Assembly: GCF_003149105.1 (NCBI RefSeq)
Contig: NZ_QGDS01000017.1
Span: 1-64,000 of the forward strand
DNA: 64,000 nt
Reading direction: 5' to 3'
Origin: Faecalicatena contorta
GTDB lineage: Bacteria > Bacillota > Clostridia > Lachnospirales > Lachnospiraceae
Positions 9,001 through 17,218 of this stretch are shown here, piece after piece. The notes under the pieces were generated by a model. It searched no databases. It saw nothing but the letters and a program-made list of their open reading frames with translations, and was not told where the DNA came from. Position 1 is the first letter of the stretch. Each line of letters begins with the position of its first letter. The position numbers and the translations under genes are program-made.

Positions 9001-10606
9001 AAGTAACAATCTCCTCACGGATTGCATCAATGGGCGGATTGGTTACCTGGGCAAATAGCTGTTTAAAATATCCGAACAGCAACTGGTTTTTATGGGAAAG
9101 CACTGCAAGAGGCACATCAATTCCCATAGAGGTGATCCCTTCGCCTCCGTTCTTTGCCATGGTGAGTATGGAACTCTTTACATCTTCATAAGCATAGCCA
9201 AAAGCCTTCTGCAGCCTTGTGCATTCTTCCTTCGTATAAGCTGGCACATCCTGATTCGGGATTTTCAAATCGCTCAGATGAATTAAGTTGCTGTCCAGCC
9301 ATTCACCATAGGGATTCTCATTTGCATATCTTTCTTTCAGCTCTTCATCGTCAATTACTTTCCCTTTCAAAGTGTCTACTAAAAGCATTTTTCCCGGGTG
9401 AAGACGTTCTTTTATAAGAATCTTTTCCGGGTCAATATCCAATACACCCACTTCTGAAGAGAGAATCAGATAATCATCTTCCGTAATATAATATCTGGAG
9501 GGACGCAGACCGTTCCGGTCCAGCACAGCCCCCATACAGTCCCCATCGGAAAACAAAATGGAAGCCGGTCCGTCCCAGGGCTCCATCATCGTAGAATAAT
9601 ACTGGTAAAAATCCTTCTTATTCTGGGCCATGCTGCGATTATTCATCCATGGCTCAGGAATTGAGATCATAACTGCCAGAGGAAGTTCCATACCGCTCAT
9701 TACCATAAATTCCAGGGCATTATCCAGCATTGCAGAGTCTGAACCGGAAGTATCAATAGCAGGAAGAACTTTGTGCAATTCACCTTCCAGATATTCGGAT
9801 TCCATTGTCTCTTCCCTTGCCCGCATTTTATCCACATTACCACGGATCGTATTAATTTCTCCATTATGTACCATAAACCGGTTCGGATGTGCTCTCTCCC
9901 AGCTTGGATTTGTATTCGTACTGAATCTTGAGTGCACCATTGCAATAGCCGCCTCGTAAGCCTCATCCTGCAGATCCTCGAAAAACATACGCAGCTGCCC
10001 CACCAGGAACATTCCTTTATACACAATTGTACGGCTGGATAAAGAAACTACATACGTATCATCGCTGCTCTGCTCAAAGATACGGCGTACCACATAAAGC
10101 CTGCGGTCAAAAGGAAGCCCCTGCTCAATTTTCTCAGGCCGGCCTATGAACGCCTGCATGATACAAGGCATACAGTCCACAGCTCTCTTACCTAAAATCT
10201 CAGGTTTCACCGGTACTTCTCTCCACCCAAGAAACTTCAGCCCTTCCTTTGCCGTGATTACCTCAAATATCTTTTTCGCCTGGTTTCTCTTTAATTCATC
10301 TTGTGGAAGGAAGAACATTCCTACTCCATAATCCCGCTCTTTGGGCAAAGAAAAACCGAGGGGTATACAAACTTTGGAAAAAAATCTGTGTGAAATCTGA
10401 AGTAAGATTCCTACACCATCTCCTGTTTGACCCTCGGCGTCCTTGCCTGCTCTATGTTCAAGATTTTCTACAATTTTCAGGGCGTTCACCACTGTATCAT
10501 GGCTTTTTATACCCTTAATGTTCACAACCGCACCAATACCACAGTTGTCATGCTCGAAACTGGGACGGTACAGCCCAGCTTGCCCGCTTCTATTCAGTTT
10601 ATCCAT
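6071..10606 (-). CDS. gltB: Glutamate synthase, large (alpha) subunit
   Basis: This is the full-length 1511-residue subunit. Cys22 (EHDNCGIGAV) is the expected N-terminal nucleophile of the glutaminase domain after removal of a short propeptide. The central and FMN-binding synthase domains follow; the 3Fe-4S cysteines lie in CNLDTCPAGVATQ at about residues 1115-1124. The C-terminal GXGXG beta-helix domain ends the protein. Ammonia released from glutamine is channelled to the FMN site, where 2-oxoglutarate is converted to glutamate with electrons from GltD. The start at ATG 10606 follows AAAGGACAGAGATT. A good promoter lies at 10660-10688. Confidence 0.97.
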   Translation of the reverse strand: MDKLNRSGQAGLYRPSFEHDNCGIGAVVNIKGIKSHDTVVNALKIVENLEHRAGKDAEGQTGDGVGILLQISHRFFSKVCIPLGFSLPKERDYGVGMFFLPQDELKRNQAKKIFEVITAKEGLKFLGWREVPVKPEILGKRAVDCMPCIMQAFIGRPEKIEQGLPFDRRLYVVRRIFEQSSDDTYVVSLSSRTIVYKGMFLVGQLRMFFEDLQDEAYEAAIAMVHSRFSTNTNPSWERAHPNRFMVHNGEINTIRGNVDKMRAREETMESEYLEGELHKVLPAIDTSGSDSAMLDNALEFMVMSGMELPLAVMISIPEPWMNNRSMAQNKKDFYQYYSTMMEPWDGPASILFSDGDCMGAVLDRNGLRPSRYYITEDDYLILSSEVGVLDIDPEKILIKERLHPGKMLLVDTLKGKVIDDEELKERYANENPYGEWLDSNLIHLSDLKIPNQDVPAYTKEECTRLQKAFGYAYEDVKSSILTMAKNGGEGITSMGIDVPLAVLSHKNQLLFGYFKQLFAQVTNPPIDAIREEIVTSTSIYIGRDGNLLEKRAENCKMMQVNNPILTNTDLLKIKNMKVEGFKVAEIPIVYYRNTSLEKALDYLFIEVDRVIREGANILILSDRGVDEYHVAIPSLLAVSGLQQHLVRTKKRTFVAMILESGEPREVHQFATLLGYGACAINPYLAHESIRQLIDTNMLHKDYYAAVNDYNSAVIHGIIKVASKMGISTIQSYQGAKIFEAIGLKEEFIKKYFTDTVSRVGGIGIEEIARDYTAFHSEAFDPLGLEVDMTLDSVGRHKSKSGGEEHLYNPRTIHMLQQSTKRGDYNMFKEYTRMVDEEGERINLRGQLEFNYPKKGVPLEQVESVDSIVARFKTGAMSYGSISKEAHETLAIAMNQLHGKSNSGEGGEDIDRLDTNRGSAIKQVASGRFGVTSRYLVSAGEIQIKMAQGAKPGEGGHLPGGKVYPWIAKTRHSTPGVSLISPPPHHDIYSIEDLAQLIYDCKNANKNARISVKLVSEAGVGTVAAGVAKAGAGLILISGYDGGTGAAPRSSIHNAGLPWELGLAETHQTLIQNGLRDRVRVETDGKLMSGRDVAIAAMLGAEEFGFATAPLVTMGCVMMRVCNLDTCPAGVATQNPELRKRFAGKPEYVVNFMHFIAEELREHMASLGVRTIDELVGRTDLLRVKDVPTSERAETLDLNSILYNPYAKEKKGVIFNPKKAYDFELEKTLDEKVLMKHFLPALEKGQRKSIELDVSNVNRTFGTIFGSEITRRYPDGLPEDNYVVKCKGAGGQSFGAFIPSGLTLELTGDSNDYFGKGLSGGKLVVCPPKGIKFKTHENIIIGNVAFYGATSGKAFISGVAGERFCVRNSGVHAVVEGVGDHGCEYMTGGRVVILGRTGKNFAAGMSGGIAYVLDMENELYRKVNKDMVSIKHVTDKYDVQELKNMIKEHVAYTNSEIGKEVLDHFKDYLPKFKKIIPEDYERMMTAILQMEEKGLSSEQAKIEAFNQIKNGR

Positions 10607-10659
10607 AATCTCTGTCCTTTCTCAAAGTAGCCTTGCATGTTACTTTTTATTTTTTTCCC

Positions 10660-10688
10660 ACTATACTACATTTTTTTTCATTTGTAAA
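10660..10688 (-). promoter_or_regulatory. Predicted promoter of gltBD
   Basis: Read on the minus strand, TTTACA (10683-10688) and TATAGT (10660-10665) are separated by 17 bp. The -10 box lies about 55 bp before the gltB start. I see no clear operator next to it. Confidence 0.65.
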
Positions 10689-10773
10689 TATAAACTTTAA
10701 ACCGAATTGTCAGATAATTAGATAACTTTGTTATACCGCTTTTTATTGTCTGATTTCTTTCACTATTGTAAAG

Positions 10774-10815
10774 AAAACAGGCCTTTTATGTTTCCTGATA
10801 AAGGCCTGCTTTTTG
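10774..10815 (-). terminator. Terminator between the argS-alaX-CPBP operon and gltB
   Basis: On the minus strand the stem CAGGCCTTTA/TAAAAGGCCTG is followed by TTTTC. It lies about 30 bp after the stop of the CPBP protease gene and before the gltBD promoter, so it should end the upstream operon. Confidence 0.75.
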
Positions 10816-10844
10816 CAGTTCCCAGCTATTTCCTAAGGAGCATG

Positions 10845-11732
10845 TTATTGTACCGGTTTTTCATCAATTTTCTGGATAAACACAAACATTACCGAACCAA
10901 TAAATGCACTGGCAATAGAAGCAATTCCCATTCTTACAGGATTGGCGGCAAGCCAGGTAAAACCACCTGTATTTGTGAGAATCACAGAAATTATATTTGC
11001 TGTGATGTGAAGCACTGCCGGAGCTTTAAAGGAACCGTATTTTTCATACACATAAGCCAAAAATATTCCCAGTACAAAGCTATATAAAAACTGTACCATA
11101 TTACCGTGAGTAATACTGAATAAAAGGGATGAATACAGTGCCGCCCTAAGGAAGCTGCTCTGCTCCCGGTATCTTTTAAACAGCACACCCCTGAACATCA
11201 ATTCCTCTGTCAGAGGAATAATGATTCCCAGAACAATGACCTGAACTGGAACACTTGCGGAATAAAAAGCCGCCGAAGCTATCTGATAATTATCACTCAT
11301 CAATGCCAGGTTTGTCATAATTGACAGACAGCTCATTCCAATACAGACCGCCGCCCCAAAGGCAAGAATTGCAGAATACCTCCAAATGCCTGCCTTTTTA
11401 TTCTGCGGAAGCAACAAGGTGCTTTCCCGTTTCCGGTCCATCAAAAACAAGGTCAGTGTCAGAGGGACCGTAAATAACGCAACTCCTCCAAGAATCTCAA
11501 TCTGATATTGCTGCAGAATTCCGGCTATCTTCTCCCAGTTCTCCATAATCAGATTCATAATATCATCCTGTGTCATCCCGCCGGAAAATAGCCTGTAACC
11601 CAGTATTTCCCCAAAGTGAGGTGCAAGCACGACCGATTCAATCAGAAATCTCGCAGCAAACTCTATGACCCAAAATAAAAGAATGGGGCCGGCTAACCGC
11701 CAGAACTGTTTTGATTCTGGATTCTTATTCAT
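10845..11732 (-). CDS. CPBP-family intramembrane metalloprotease
   Basis: The protein has about eight membrane segments and the CPBP (Abi/Rce1-like) signature: EELMFRGVLFKRYRE near residues 174-188 (glutamate pair and arginine) and a later FSITHGNMVQFLY histidine motif. Family members cut peptides inside the membrane, sometimes for bacteriocin immunity or processing; the substrate here is unknown. ATG 11732 follows AAGGGAGGTAAAAGA and overlaps the stop of the AlaX gene by ATGA, so the two are coupled. No peptide precursor gene is visible nearby. Confidence 0.85.
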   Translation of the reverse strand: MNKNPESKQFWRLAGPILLFWVIEFAARFLIESVVLAPHFGEILGYRLFSGGMTQDDIMNLIMENWEKIAGILQQYQIEILGGVALFTVPLTLTLFLMDRKRESTLLLPQNKKAGIWRYSAILAFGAAVCIGMSCLSIMTNLALMSDNYQIASAAFYSASVPVQVIVLGIIIPLTEELMFRGVLFKRYREQSSFLRAALYSSLLFSITHGNMVQFLYSFVLGIFLAYVYEKYGSFKAPAVLHITANIISVILTNTGGFTWLAANPVRMGIASIASAFIGSVMFVFIQKIDEKPVQ

Positions 11733-12898
11733 TCTTTTACCTCCCTTGCTTTCTTCCGCATCCACGTGCTTATCTCATCTTCCTTCCCCTGCAGAGAGCC
11801 CTGCACCATCTCAGGTTTTCCACCGCCGCGCCCCTCAAATCGTTTATTTAGTTCTTTTGCAAGGGGACGTACATCTATTGTTTTGCTCCCAATTACATAG
11901 CGGAAGTCTGTTTCTCCTGTTTTCCAAAATACGGCACATCCTGTCTTATCCTGAACCAACACCTGGTTCATCAGGAGTCTTGGGCTGTCTCCGTCCAAAT
12001 CTTCCTCAAAAAGACAAACAAAGGCTTCCTCTTCGGGAACTTCTTTTGCCTTGTATTCTAATAATTTTTTCTGCATCTCTGCCAACTTTACTTTTAACTG
12101 AGCATTTTCTTCTTTCAGACGTTTTGCCGCATCTGAAACCTCCTCTTCCTTAGCGCACAGAAGTACAGAAATATTTTTTACATGTCCTTCCTTTTTCCCA
12201 TAGTCCGCCAGTGCCCGGAATCCACACAGCATCGTTATCCTTACACCACCTTTATACCGCTGTATATTTGTAAGTTTTATCATGCCGATTTCTCCGGTTT
12301 TCTTCACATGAGGCGCACAGCAGGCACAAACATCATATCCGGGGATTGTCACAATCCGGACCTGTCCCTCTATCTCAATTTTACTCCTGTATTCCAAAGA
12401 ATCCAGCTCTGCGCCGGAAGGATAGGATACCAGAACCTCCAGATTTTTCACAGCAGCTTCGTTTGCCAGCTTTTCAATCTCCCAGAGCTCTTCCTTTGAT
12501 ATTTCCCCGTTGAAATCCATCGTACAGTCTTCGCTGCCCAGATGAAATCCCACATTATTATATCCAAATCTAGAATGAACTAACCCAGACACAATGTGCT
12601 CTCCGGTATGCTGCTGCATTTTCATAAAACGCATATCCCAGTCTATTTTTCCGGTCACTTCGCAGCCTTCGTCCAGCATTCCCTCTGTTACATGGTAAAT
12701 CATTCCATTCTTCTCCTGAACATCCAGTACCCTGACATCTCCTAAACAGCCGGTATCTGCATATTGCCCGCCGCCCTCTGGAAAAAAGGCAGTCCTGTCA
12801 AGGACTACCTCAAAATACTCTCCCTTTTTGCGGCATATTTCTACCCGGGCTGTAAATTCTGTCATATGGCTGTCTTCATAAAACAACTTTTCCGTCAT
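11729..12898 (-). CDS. Alanyl-tRNA editing protein, long AlaX type with DHHA1 domain
   Basis: This stand-alone editing protein of 389 residues hydrolyses wrongly charged tRNA-Ala (Ser or Gly). It resembles the C-terminal part of alanyl-tRNA synthetase: a threonyl/alanyl-tRNA second additional domain with zinc motif HTGEH (His97, His101) and C-x-x-x-H (Cys193, His197, in CACCAPHV), then a coiled coil at about 245-280, then a DHHA1-like end with GGGKPEMVQG. The gene starts 8 bp after argS and overlaps the CPBP gene, so the three are co-transcribed. Pairing an Ala-tRNA editor with arginyl-tRNA synthetase is an unusual arrangement. Confidence 0.88.
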   Translation of the reverse strand: MTEKLFYEDSHMTEFTARVEICRKKGEYFEVVLDRTAFFPEGGGQYADTGCLGDVRVLDVQEKNGMIYHVTEGMLDEGCEVTGKIDWDMRFMKMQQHTGEHIVSGLVHSRFGYNNVGFHLGSEDCTMDFNGEISKEELWEIEKLANEAAVKNLEVLVSYPSGAELDSLEYRSKIEIEGQVRIVTIPGYDVCACCAPHVKKTGEIGMIKLTNIQRYKGGVRITMLCGFRALADYGKKEGHVKNISVLLCAKEEEVSDAAKRLKEENAQLKVKLAEMQKKLLEYKAKEVPEEEAFVCLFEEDLDGDSPRLLMNQVLVQDKTGCAVFWKTGETDFRYVIGSKTIDVRPLAKELNKRFEGRGGGKPEMVQGSLQGKEDEISTWMRKKAREVKE

Positions 12899-12906
12899 GC
12901 CTCTGA

Positions 12907-14673
12907 TTACATCCTTTCCGGCGCTTCAAAACCAAGCAAATCAATACATGTCTCCAGAATTTCTTTTACCAGCTTCAAAAGCGCAATGTATCCTGACCTT
13001 CGTGTCTCATCTTCTTCTGTCAAAATTTTAGTCTCGTGATAAAATTTATTAAAAGCATTCGCCAAATCGTAGATATAAGCACAGTTTTTATGAGGAGCAT
13101 TTTCCTCATACACTGTCTCTATAACATCGTTAAACTTTGCTGCCTCCAGCATCAGAGTTTTCTCAAACTCCCCTGAAGCTTCTCTGATGGTAAGTCCTTC
13201 CAGGGTCCCCTTCATTTCGTGATACTTATTCAATATGGACTTAATACGGACAATGGTATATAAAACATATGGTCCTGTATTCCCCTCAAAGGAAGTAAAC
13301 CGGTCTACATCAAACACATAATCCTTCGAAGCCTGATTGGATAAATCACCATATTTCAGAGCGGCAAGACCTACAATCTTTGCCGTATTAAGTGCTTCTT
13401 CCTCAGATACTGTACGGTTGTCCATAATCTTTTTATACATTTCCTCACCGATTTCCCGGATCAGATTCTCCAGACGCATTATGCCGCCTTCTCTTGTTTT
13501 AAAAGGCTTGCCGTCTTTTCCATTCATCGTGCCGAATCCAAGGAACTTCAGTTCCGTTTCCGGACGCACAATCCCGGCCTTCTTCGCACACCGGAATACC
13601 TGCACAAAATGCAGTTCCTGGCGTTTGTCAACTACGTATATAACTTCGTCTGGTTTATACAGCTCTTCACGTTCCACAAGTGTGGCTAAATCGGTTGTAT
13701 CATACAGAGCAGCTCCGTCTGATTTCAGAATCATACACGGCGGTACTTCCTTTTTATCGCCTTCCTCCTGTACATCCACAACAAGGGCACCTTCATCATA
13801 GTGAGCATATCCCTTTTCTTTCAGCATCTCCACCATGTCAGGAATATATTTCTGGGCATCCGCCTCACCCTTCCACAAATCAAACTCCACATTCAGATTT
13901 TCATAATTCTTCTTCAAATCTACCACAGATACATTCATAATGTGGTTCCAGAGCGCACGGTAACCAGGCCGTCCGTTCTGCAGCAAATAGGTAGCATGCA
14001 AGGCTTTTTCACGATACGCTTCATCCTCTTTTGCATAAGCACTGGCAGTTGGGTAAATTTCCTCCAGCTCTCCAATTGTGAAGGGGGCCTCCTCAGGATA
14101 TTCTCCATCATAAGCCTCATCAAAATAAGGGAGCTCCGGCTGCCTCTTTTCCAACTCTGTAATGATTAATCCCATCTGATATCCCCAGTCACCCAGGTGA
14201 ATATCGCCAATTACATTGTTGCCCTTAAATCTGGCAGTCCGTTTGATACTCTCCCCGATAATGGCAGCACGAAGATGCCCTACATGAAGAGGTTTTGCCA
14301 CATTAGGCCCGCCGTAATCTACTATGATTGTTCTTGGATTCTTTTCTTTCTCTACTCCAAGATCTCCGGCTGCTGTCATCTGGTTCAGATAGTCCGCTAC
14401 AAAAGCAGGCTCCACTTTTAGATTGATGAATCCTGGATTTACTGCCTCCACCCCGGAAAAACAGGTGCAGTCCTGTAACTTCACCACCACATCATTGGCA
14501 ATCATAATGGGGGCCTTTTTATATGTCTTTGCCGCAGCCATTGCACCATTACATTGATATTCGCACAAATCCGGTCTGTTTGACAGGGTTACTTTGGCAA
14601 ATGCTTCATCATAGCCTGCCTCACGAAAGGCTTTTTGCATCTCTATGGTAATGACTTCCAGTATTGTCTTCAC
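12907..14673 (-). CDS. argS: Arginyl-tRNA synthetase
   Basis: This 588-residue class I synthetase attaches arginine to tRNA-Arg. The N-terminal additional domain (1-110) is followed by the HIGH-type motif KPLHVGHLRA (about 124-133), the Rossmann core and the helical anticodon-binding (DALR) domain at the end. As in many ArgRS, no standard KMSKS is present; KPFKTREGG stands in its place. The start is GTG 14673 with a rather distant GGAG, so the exact start is less sure. It is the first gene of an operon with the AlaX editor and the CPBP protease. No T-box leader is seen upstream. Confidence 0.95.
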   Translation of the reverse strand: MKTILEVITIEMQKAFREAGYDEAFAKVTLSNRPDLCEYQCNGAMAAAKTYKKAPIMIANDVVVKLQDCTCFSGVEAVNPGFINLKVEPAFVADYLNQMTAAGDLGVEKEKNPRTIIVDYGGPNVAKPLHVGHLRAAIIGESIKRTARFKGNNVIGDIHLGDWGYQMGLIITELEKRQPELPYFDEAYDGEYPEEAPFTIGELEEIYPTASAYAKEDEAYREKALHATYLLQNGRPGYRALWNHIMNVSVVDLKKNYENLNVEFDLWKGEADAQKYIPDMVEMLKEKGYAHYDEGALVVDVQEEGDKKEVPPCMILKSDGAALYDTTDLATLVEREELYKPDEVIYVVDKRQELHFVQVFRCAKKAGIVRPETELKFLGFGTMNGKDGKPFKTREGGIMRLENLIREIGEEMYKKIMDNRTVSEEEALNTAKIVGLAALKYGDLSNQASKDYVFDVDRFTSFEGNTGPYVLYTIVRIKSILNKYHEMKGTLEGLTIREASGEFEKTLMLEAAKFNDVIETVYEENAPHKNCAYIYDLANAFNKFYHETKILTEEDETRRSGYIALLKLVKEILETCIDLLGFEAPERM

Positions 14674-14720
14674 TTTTATTCCACACTCCGTTCTATTTTT
14701 ACTTTACTTAGCTATTTTAT

Positions 14721-14926
14721 CCTACTTATGTAACTTAGGCTTGGTACTTTCAAGTCTTAGTTACAAAGTACATCCTGTCGACTTAGGTGGATGTTCTTTC
14801 CTGCCTTAGTGACATGGATGTTTCCTACTTATGTAACTTAGGCCTGGTACTTTCAAGTCTTAGTTACAAAGTACATCCTGTCGACTTAGGTGGGTGCTCT
14901 TTCCCGCCTTAGTGACATGGATGTTT
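14721..14926. repeat. Two tandem copies of a 103-bp repeat
   Basis: Copy 1 is 14721-14823 and copy 2 is 14824-14926. They differ at only four bases, all transitions. Each unit contains GTAACT and AGTTAC, which can pair as a stem, and several CTTAG-type subrepeats. The array sits in the 470-bp gap between the divergent argS and nfo genes; nothing else was recognised in that gap. Confidence 0.92.
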
Positions 14927-15142
14927 CGTAATAATTATATAACAATGGCTATTATATCACAACGGAGAGCTTGAAGTCCATTAAATTTCTTGGGTTTGCC
15001 TGGTTTTATCTATCCTTCCTTTTTCCAGCAACATACTTATAAATAACTTTCAAAATATAAAGCATTTTTTTCTGTTTTGATGTAAAATTAATACTTAATA
15101 GGTAAAACTGAAAATATTAAGTTACGAAAGGAAAATATCGTT

Positions 15143-16054
15143 ATGAAAATAGGATCACACGTTGGGATGAGCGGAAAAGAAATGCTTCTGGGCTCTGCAA
15201 AGGAAGCTGTATCATATGGGGCAAACACTTTTATGTTTTACACCGGTGCCCCTCAGAATACACGCCGCAAAGAAATTAGTGAGTTAAATATAGAACCAGC
15301 ATGGAAATATATGAGGGAACATGGAATTGAAGAAATTATCGTACATGCCCCTTATATTATTAATCTGGGGAATGCAGTAAAACCGGAAACCTTTGAACTG
15401 GCTACCGAATTTTTGGACAAGGAAATCCAGCGCACCATTGCCTGCGGAAGCCATACTTTGATTCTTCATCCCGGAGCCCATGTGGGAGAAGGCTCTGACA
15501 CCGGGACTGCACAGATTATCAAAGGGCTGAACGAGGTACTCACAAAGGATACTGACTGTTATGTGGCATTGGAAACCATGGCCGGAAAAGGCTCTGAAGT
15601 AGGACGCACCTTCCAGGAACTGGCACGCATTTATGATGGAGTCAAATACAATGACAAGCTCAGGGTATGCTTTGATACTTGTCATACAAATGACAGCGGA
15701 TATGATATCATCCATCATTTTGATGATGTGGTTGAAGAATTTGACCGGATATTGGGCAAAGAACAGATTGCCGTTTTCCATATCAACGATAGTAAAAATG
15801 TGCCTGGAGCAGCAAAAGACAGACATGCAAATATCGGCTTTGGAGAAATTGGCTTTGATGCACTCAACAGAATTGTACACCACAAAGATTTTGAAAATGT
15901 TCCTAAAATTCTTGAGACTCCTTATGTCCCTTCTCCAACAAAAGAGAAAAAATCATATGCTCCGTACAAATATGAAATAGAAATGCTGAGAAGTGGGGAA
16001 TTTGACAAAAACATGCTGAAAAGAATTATAGAGGACAATGAAGGGGAAGCATAG
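15143..16054 (+). CDS. nfo: Endonuclease IV (AP endonuclease)
   Basis: This 303-residue enzyme cuts the DNA backbone 5' to abasic sites during base excision repair. It is a TIM barrel with a three-metal (zinc) centre; ligand regions are visible as GSHVGMSG at the start, [34 protein letters not shown] and [10 protein letters not shown] with [12 protein letters not shown]. The start ATG follows GAAAGGAAAATATCGTT. It is a plus-strand single gene, divergent from argS and followed by the GntR-ABC operon with its own promoter. Confidence 0.96.
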   Translation: MKIGSHVGMSGKEMLLGSAKEAVSYGANTFMFYTGAPQNTRRKEISELNIEPAWKYMREHGIEEIIVHAPYIINLGNAVKPETFELATEFLDKEIQRTIACGSHTLILHPGAHVGEGSDTGTAQIIKGLNEVLTKDTDCYVALETMAGKGSEVGRTFQELARIYDGVKYNDKLRVCFDTCHTNDSGYDIIHHFDDVVEEFDRILGKEQIAVFHINDSKNVPGAAKDRHANIGFGEIGFDALNRIVHHKDFENVPKILETPYVPSPTKEKKSYAPYKYEIEMLRSGEFDKNMLKRIIEDNEGEA

Positions 16055-16060
16055 TAATAC

Positions 16061-16111
16061 TTGACATCCGCTTTAATCTATTGTACTATTGTATTAAATA
16101 GATAGTACAAT
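16061..16111 (+). promoter_or_regulatory. Promoter with overlapping operator for the GntR-ABC operon
   Basis: TTGACA (16061-16066) and TACTAT (16084-16089) are separated by 17 bp. A 10-bp inverted repeat, ATTGTACTAT (16080-16089) and ATAGTACAAT (16102-16111), covers the -10 box. This is the arrangement expected for self-repression by the YtrA-type GntR regulator encoded 40 bp downstream. Confidence 0.85.
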
Positions 16112-16150
16112 AGTATTTCCACTTAAAATATAGAAAAGGAGGCGATTTAA

Positions 16151-16519
16151 ATGCCATGGGATTTAGATAATGATCGCCCTATTTACCTCCAGTTAATGGA
16201 ACGTATCCAGCAAGATATTATAGCCGGCGTATACGCCCCCGGAGATAAGCTACCTTCTGTCCGTGACCTTGCCCTGGATGCCTCAGTAAATCCAAACACC
16301 ATGCAGAAGGCCCTGTCCGAGCTTGAACGCAGCGGCCTGGTCTATTCCCAGAGGACCAGCGGCAGATTCATCACGGAGGATGAGACAATGTTAAAAAAGA
16401 TAAAATTGGATTTAGCATCCGAACATATCCGGCAGTTTTTTGAAAAGATGACCCTGCTGGGATTTAAAAACCAAGAAATCCTGGAATTAGTCCAAGAAAC
16501 ATTAAAGGAGGACAAGTAA
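16151..16519 (+). CDS. GntR-family regulator, YtrA subfamily
   Basis: The 122-residue protein has an N-terminal winged helix (about 10-75; PSVRDLALDASVNPNTMQKAL, the recognition region) and a short helical C-terminal tail for dimerisation instead of a ligand-binding domain, as in YtrA. Such regulators repress small ABC transporter operons and often respond to cell-wall active compounds. A good ribosome site (AAAGGAGGCGATTTAA) precedes ATG 16151. It is directly followed by the ATPase gene, with no gap. The palindrome over its own promoter (16080-16111) is the likely binding site. Confidence 0.92.
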   Translation: MPWDLDNDRPIYLQLMERIQQDIIAGVYAPGDKLPSVRDLALDASVNPNTMQKALSELERSGLVYSQRTSGRFITEDETMLKKIKLDLASEHIRQFFEKMTLLGFKNQEILELVQETLKEDK

Positions 16520-17218
16520 ATGAAACCAATCCTGGAATGTCAGGGATTAACCAAAAAATATAACAACTTTTATGCACTTTCCAATCTAAACGTGACCCTG
16601 GAAAGAGGACAGATTGTGGGACTCCTGGGGCCTAATGGCAGTGGGAAAACTACGCTAATCAAGCTGATTAACGGACTTCTTACCCCAACCAACGGTCACG
16701 TTATGATTAATAGTATGGCACCCGGACCGGAAACAAAAAAACTGGTATCCTATCTTCCGGAGAGAAGCTATTTAAATGACCATATGAGAGTGGACGAAAT
16801 CCTGTCCTATTTCAGTGATTTTTATGAAGATTTTGATGCCGGGCGCGCGGAAATTATGCTGAAAGACCTGGAAATCGATACCCGTTCCCGTCTGCGCACT
16901 CTCTCAAAAGGAACAAAAGAAAAGGTACAGCTTGTTCTCGTTATGAGCCGTAATGCCGAGCTTTATGTATTAGATGAACCAATCGGAGGTGTGGACCCTG
17001 CAGCAAGGGATTATATTCTGCGTACAATCCTGACGAATTACAATGAGAATGCGACCATCCTTTTATCCACACATCTGATTACTGATATTGAAAATGTATT
17101 GGACCGTGTGCTTTTCATTCAAAACGGACAGCTTTCTCTGAATACTACAGTGGATGAAATACGAACAAACCAGGGGAAATCTGTAGATGCATTGTTCAGG
17201 GAGGTGTTTAAATGTTAG
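16520..17218 (+). CDS. ABC transporter ATP-binding protein
   Basis: This 232-residue nucleotide-binding protein has Walker A GPNGSGKTTL (about 38-47), a signature region LSKGTKEKVQL, Walker B LYVLDEPIGGVD and the switch histidine in STHLITD. The signature lacks the usual SGGQ, as often seen in small exporters of the YtrB/EcsA type. It overlaps the permease gene by 7 bp, and should form a dimer under the permease. Substrate unknown. Confidence 0.93.
   Translation: MKPILECQGLTKKYNNFYALSNLNVTLERGQIVGLLGPNGSGKTTLIKLINGLLTPTNGHVMINSMAPGPETKKLVSYLPERSYLNDHMRVDEILSYFSDFYEDFDAGRAEIMLKDLEIDTRSRLRTLSKGTKEKVQLVLVMSRNAELYVLDEPIGGVDPAARDYILRTILTNYNENATILLSTHLITDIENVLDRVLFIQNGQLSLNTTVDEIRTNQGKSVDALFREVFKC

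Noticed and set aside
6071-10606. Long plus-strand open frames inside gltB and other large genes
   Set aside because: They are shadows of strongly coding minus-strand genes, with no ribosome sites or known domains.
14674-15142. T-box leader for argS or CRISPR-like array in the tandem repeats
   Set aside because: No T-box motif (GGGTGGNACCGCG) is seen on the minus strand, and two 103-bp direct units without spacers are not a CRISPR.
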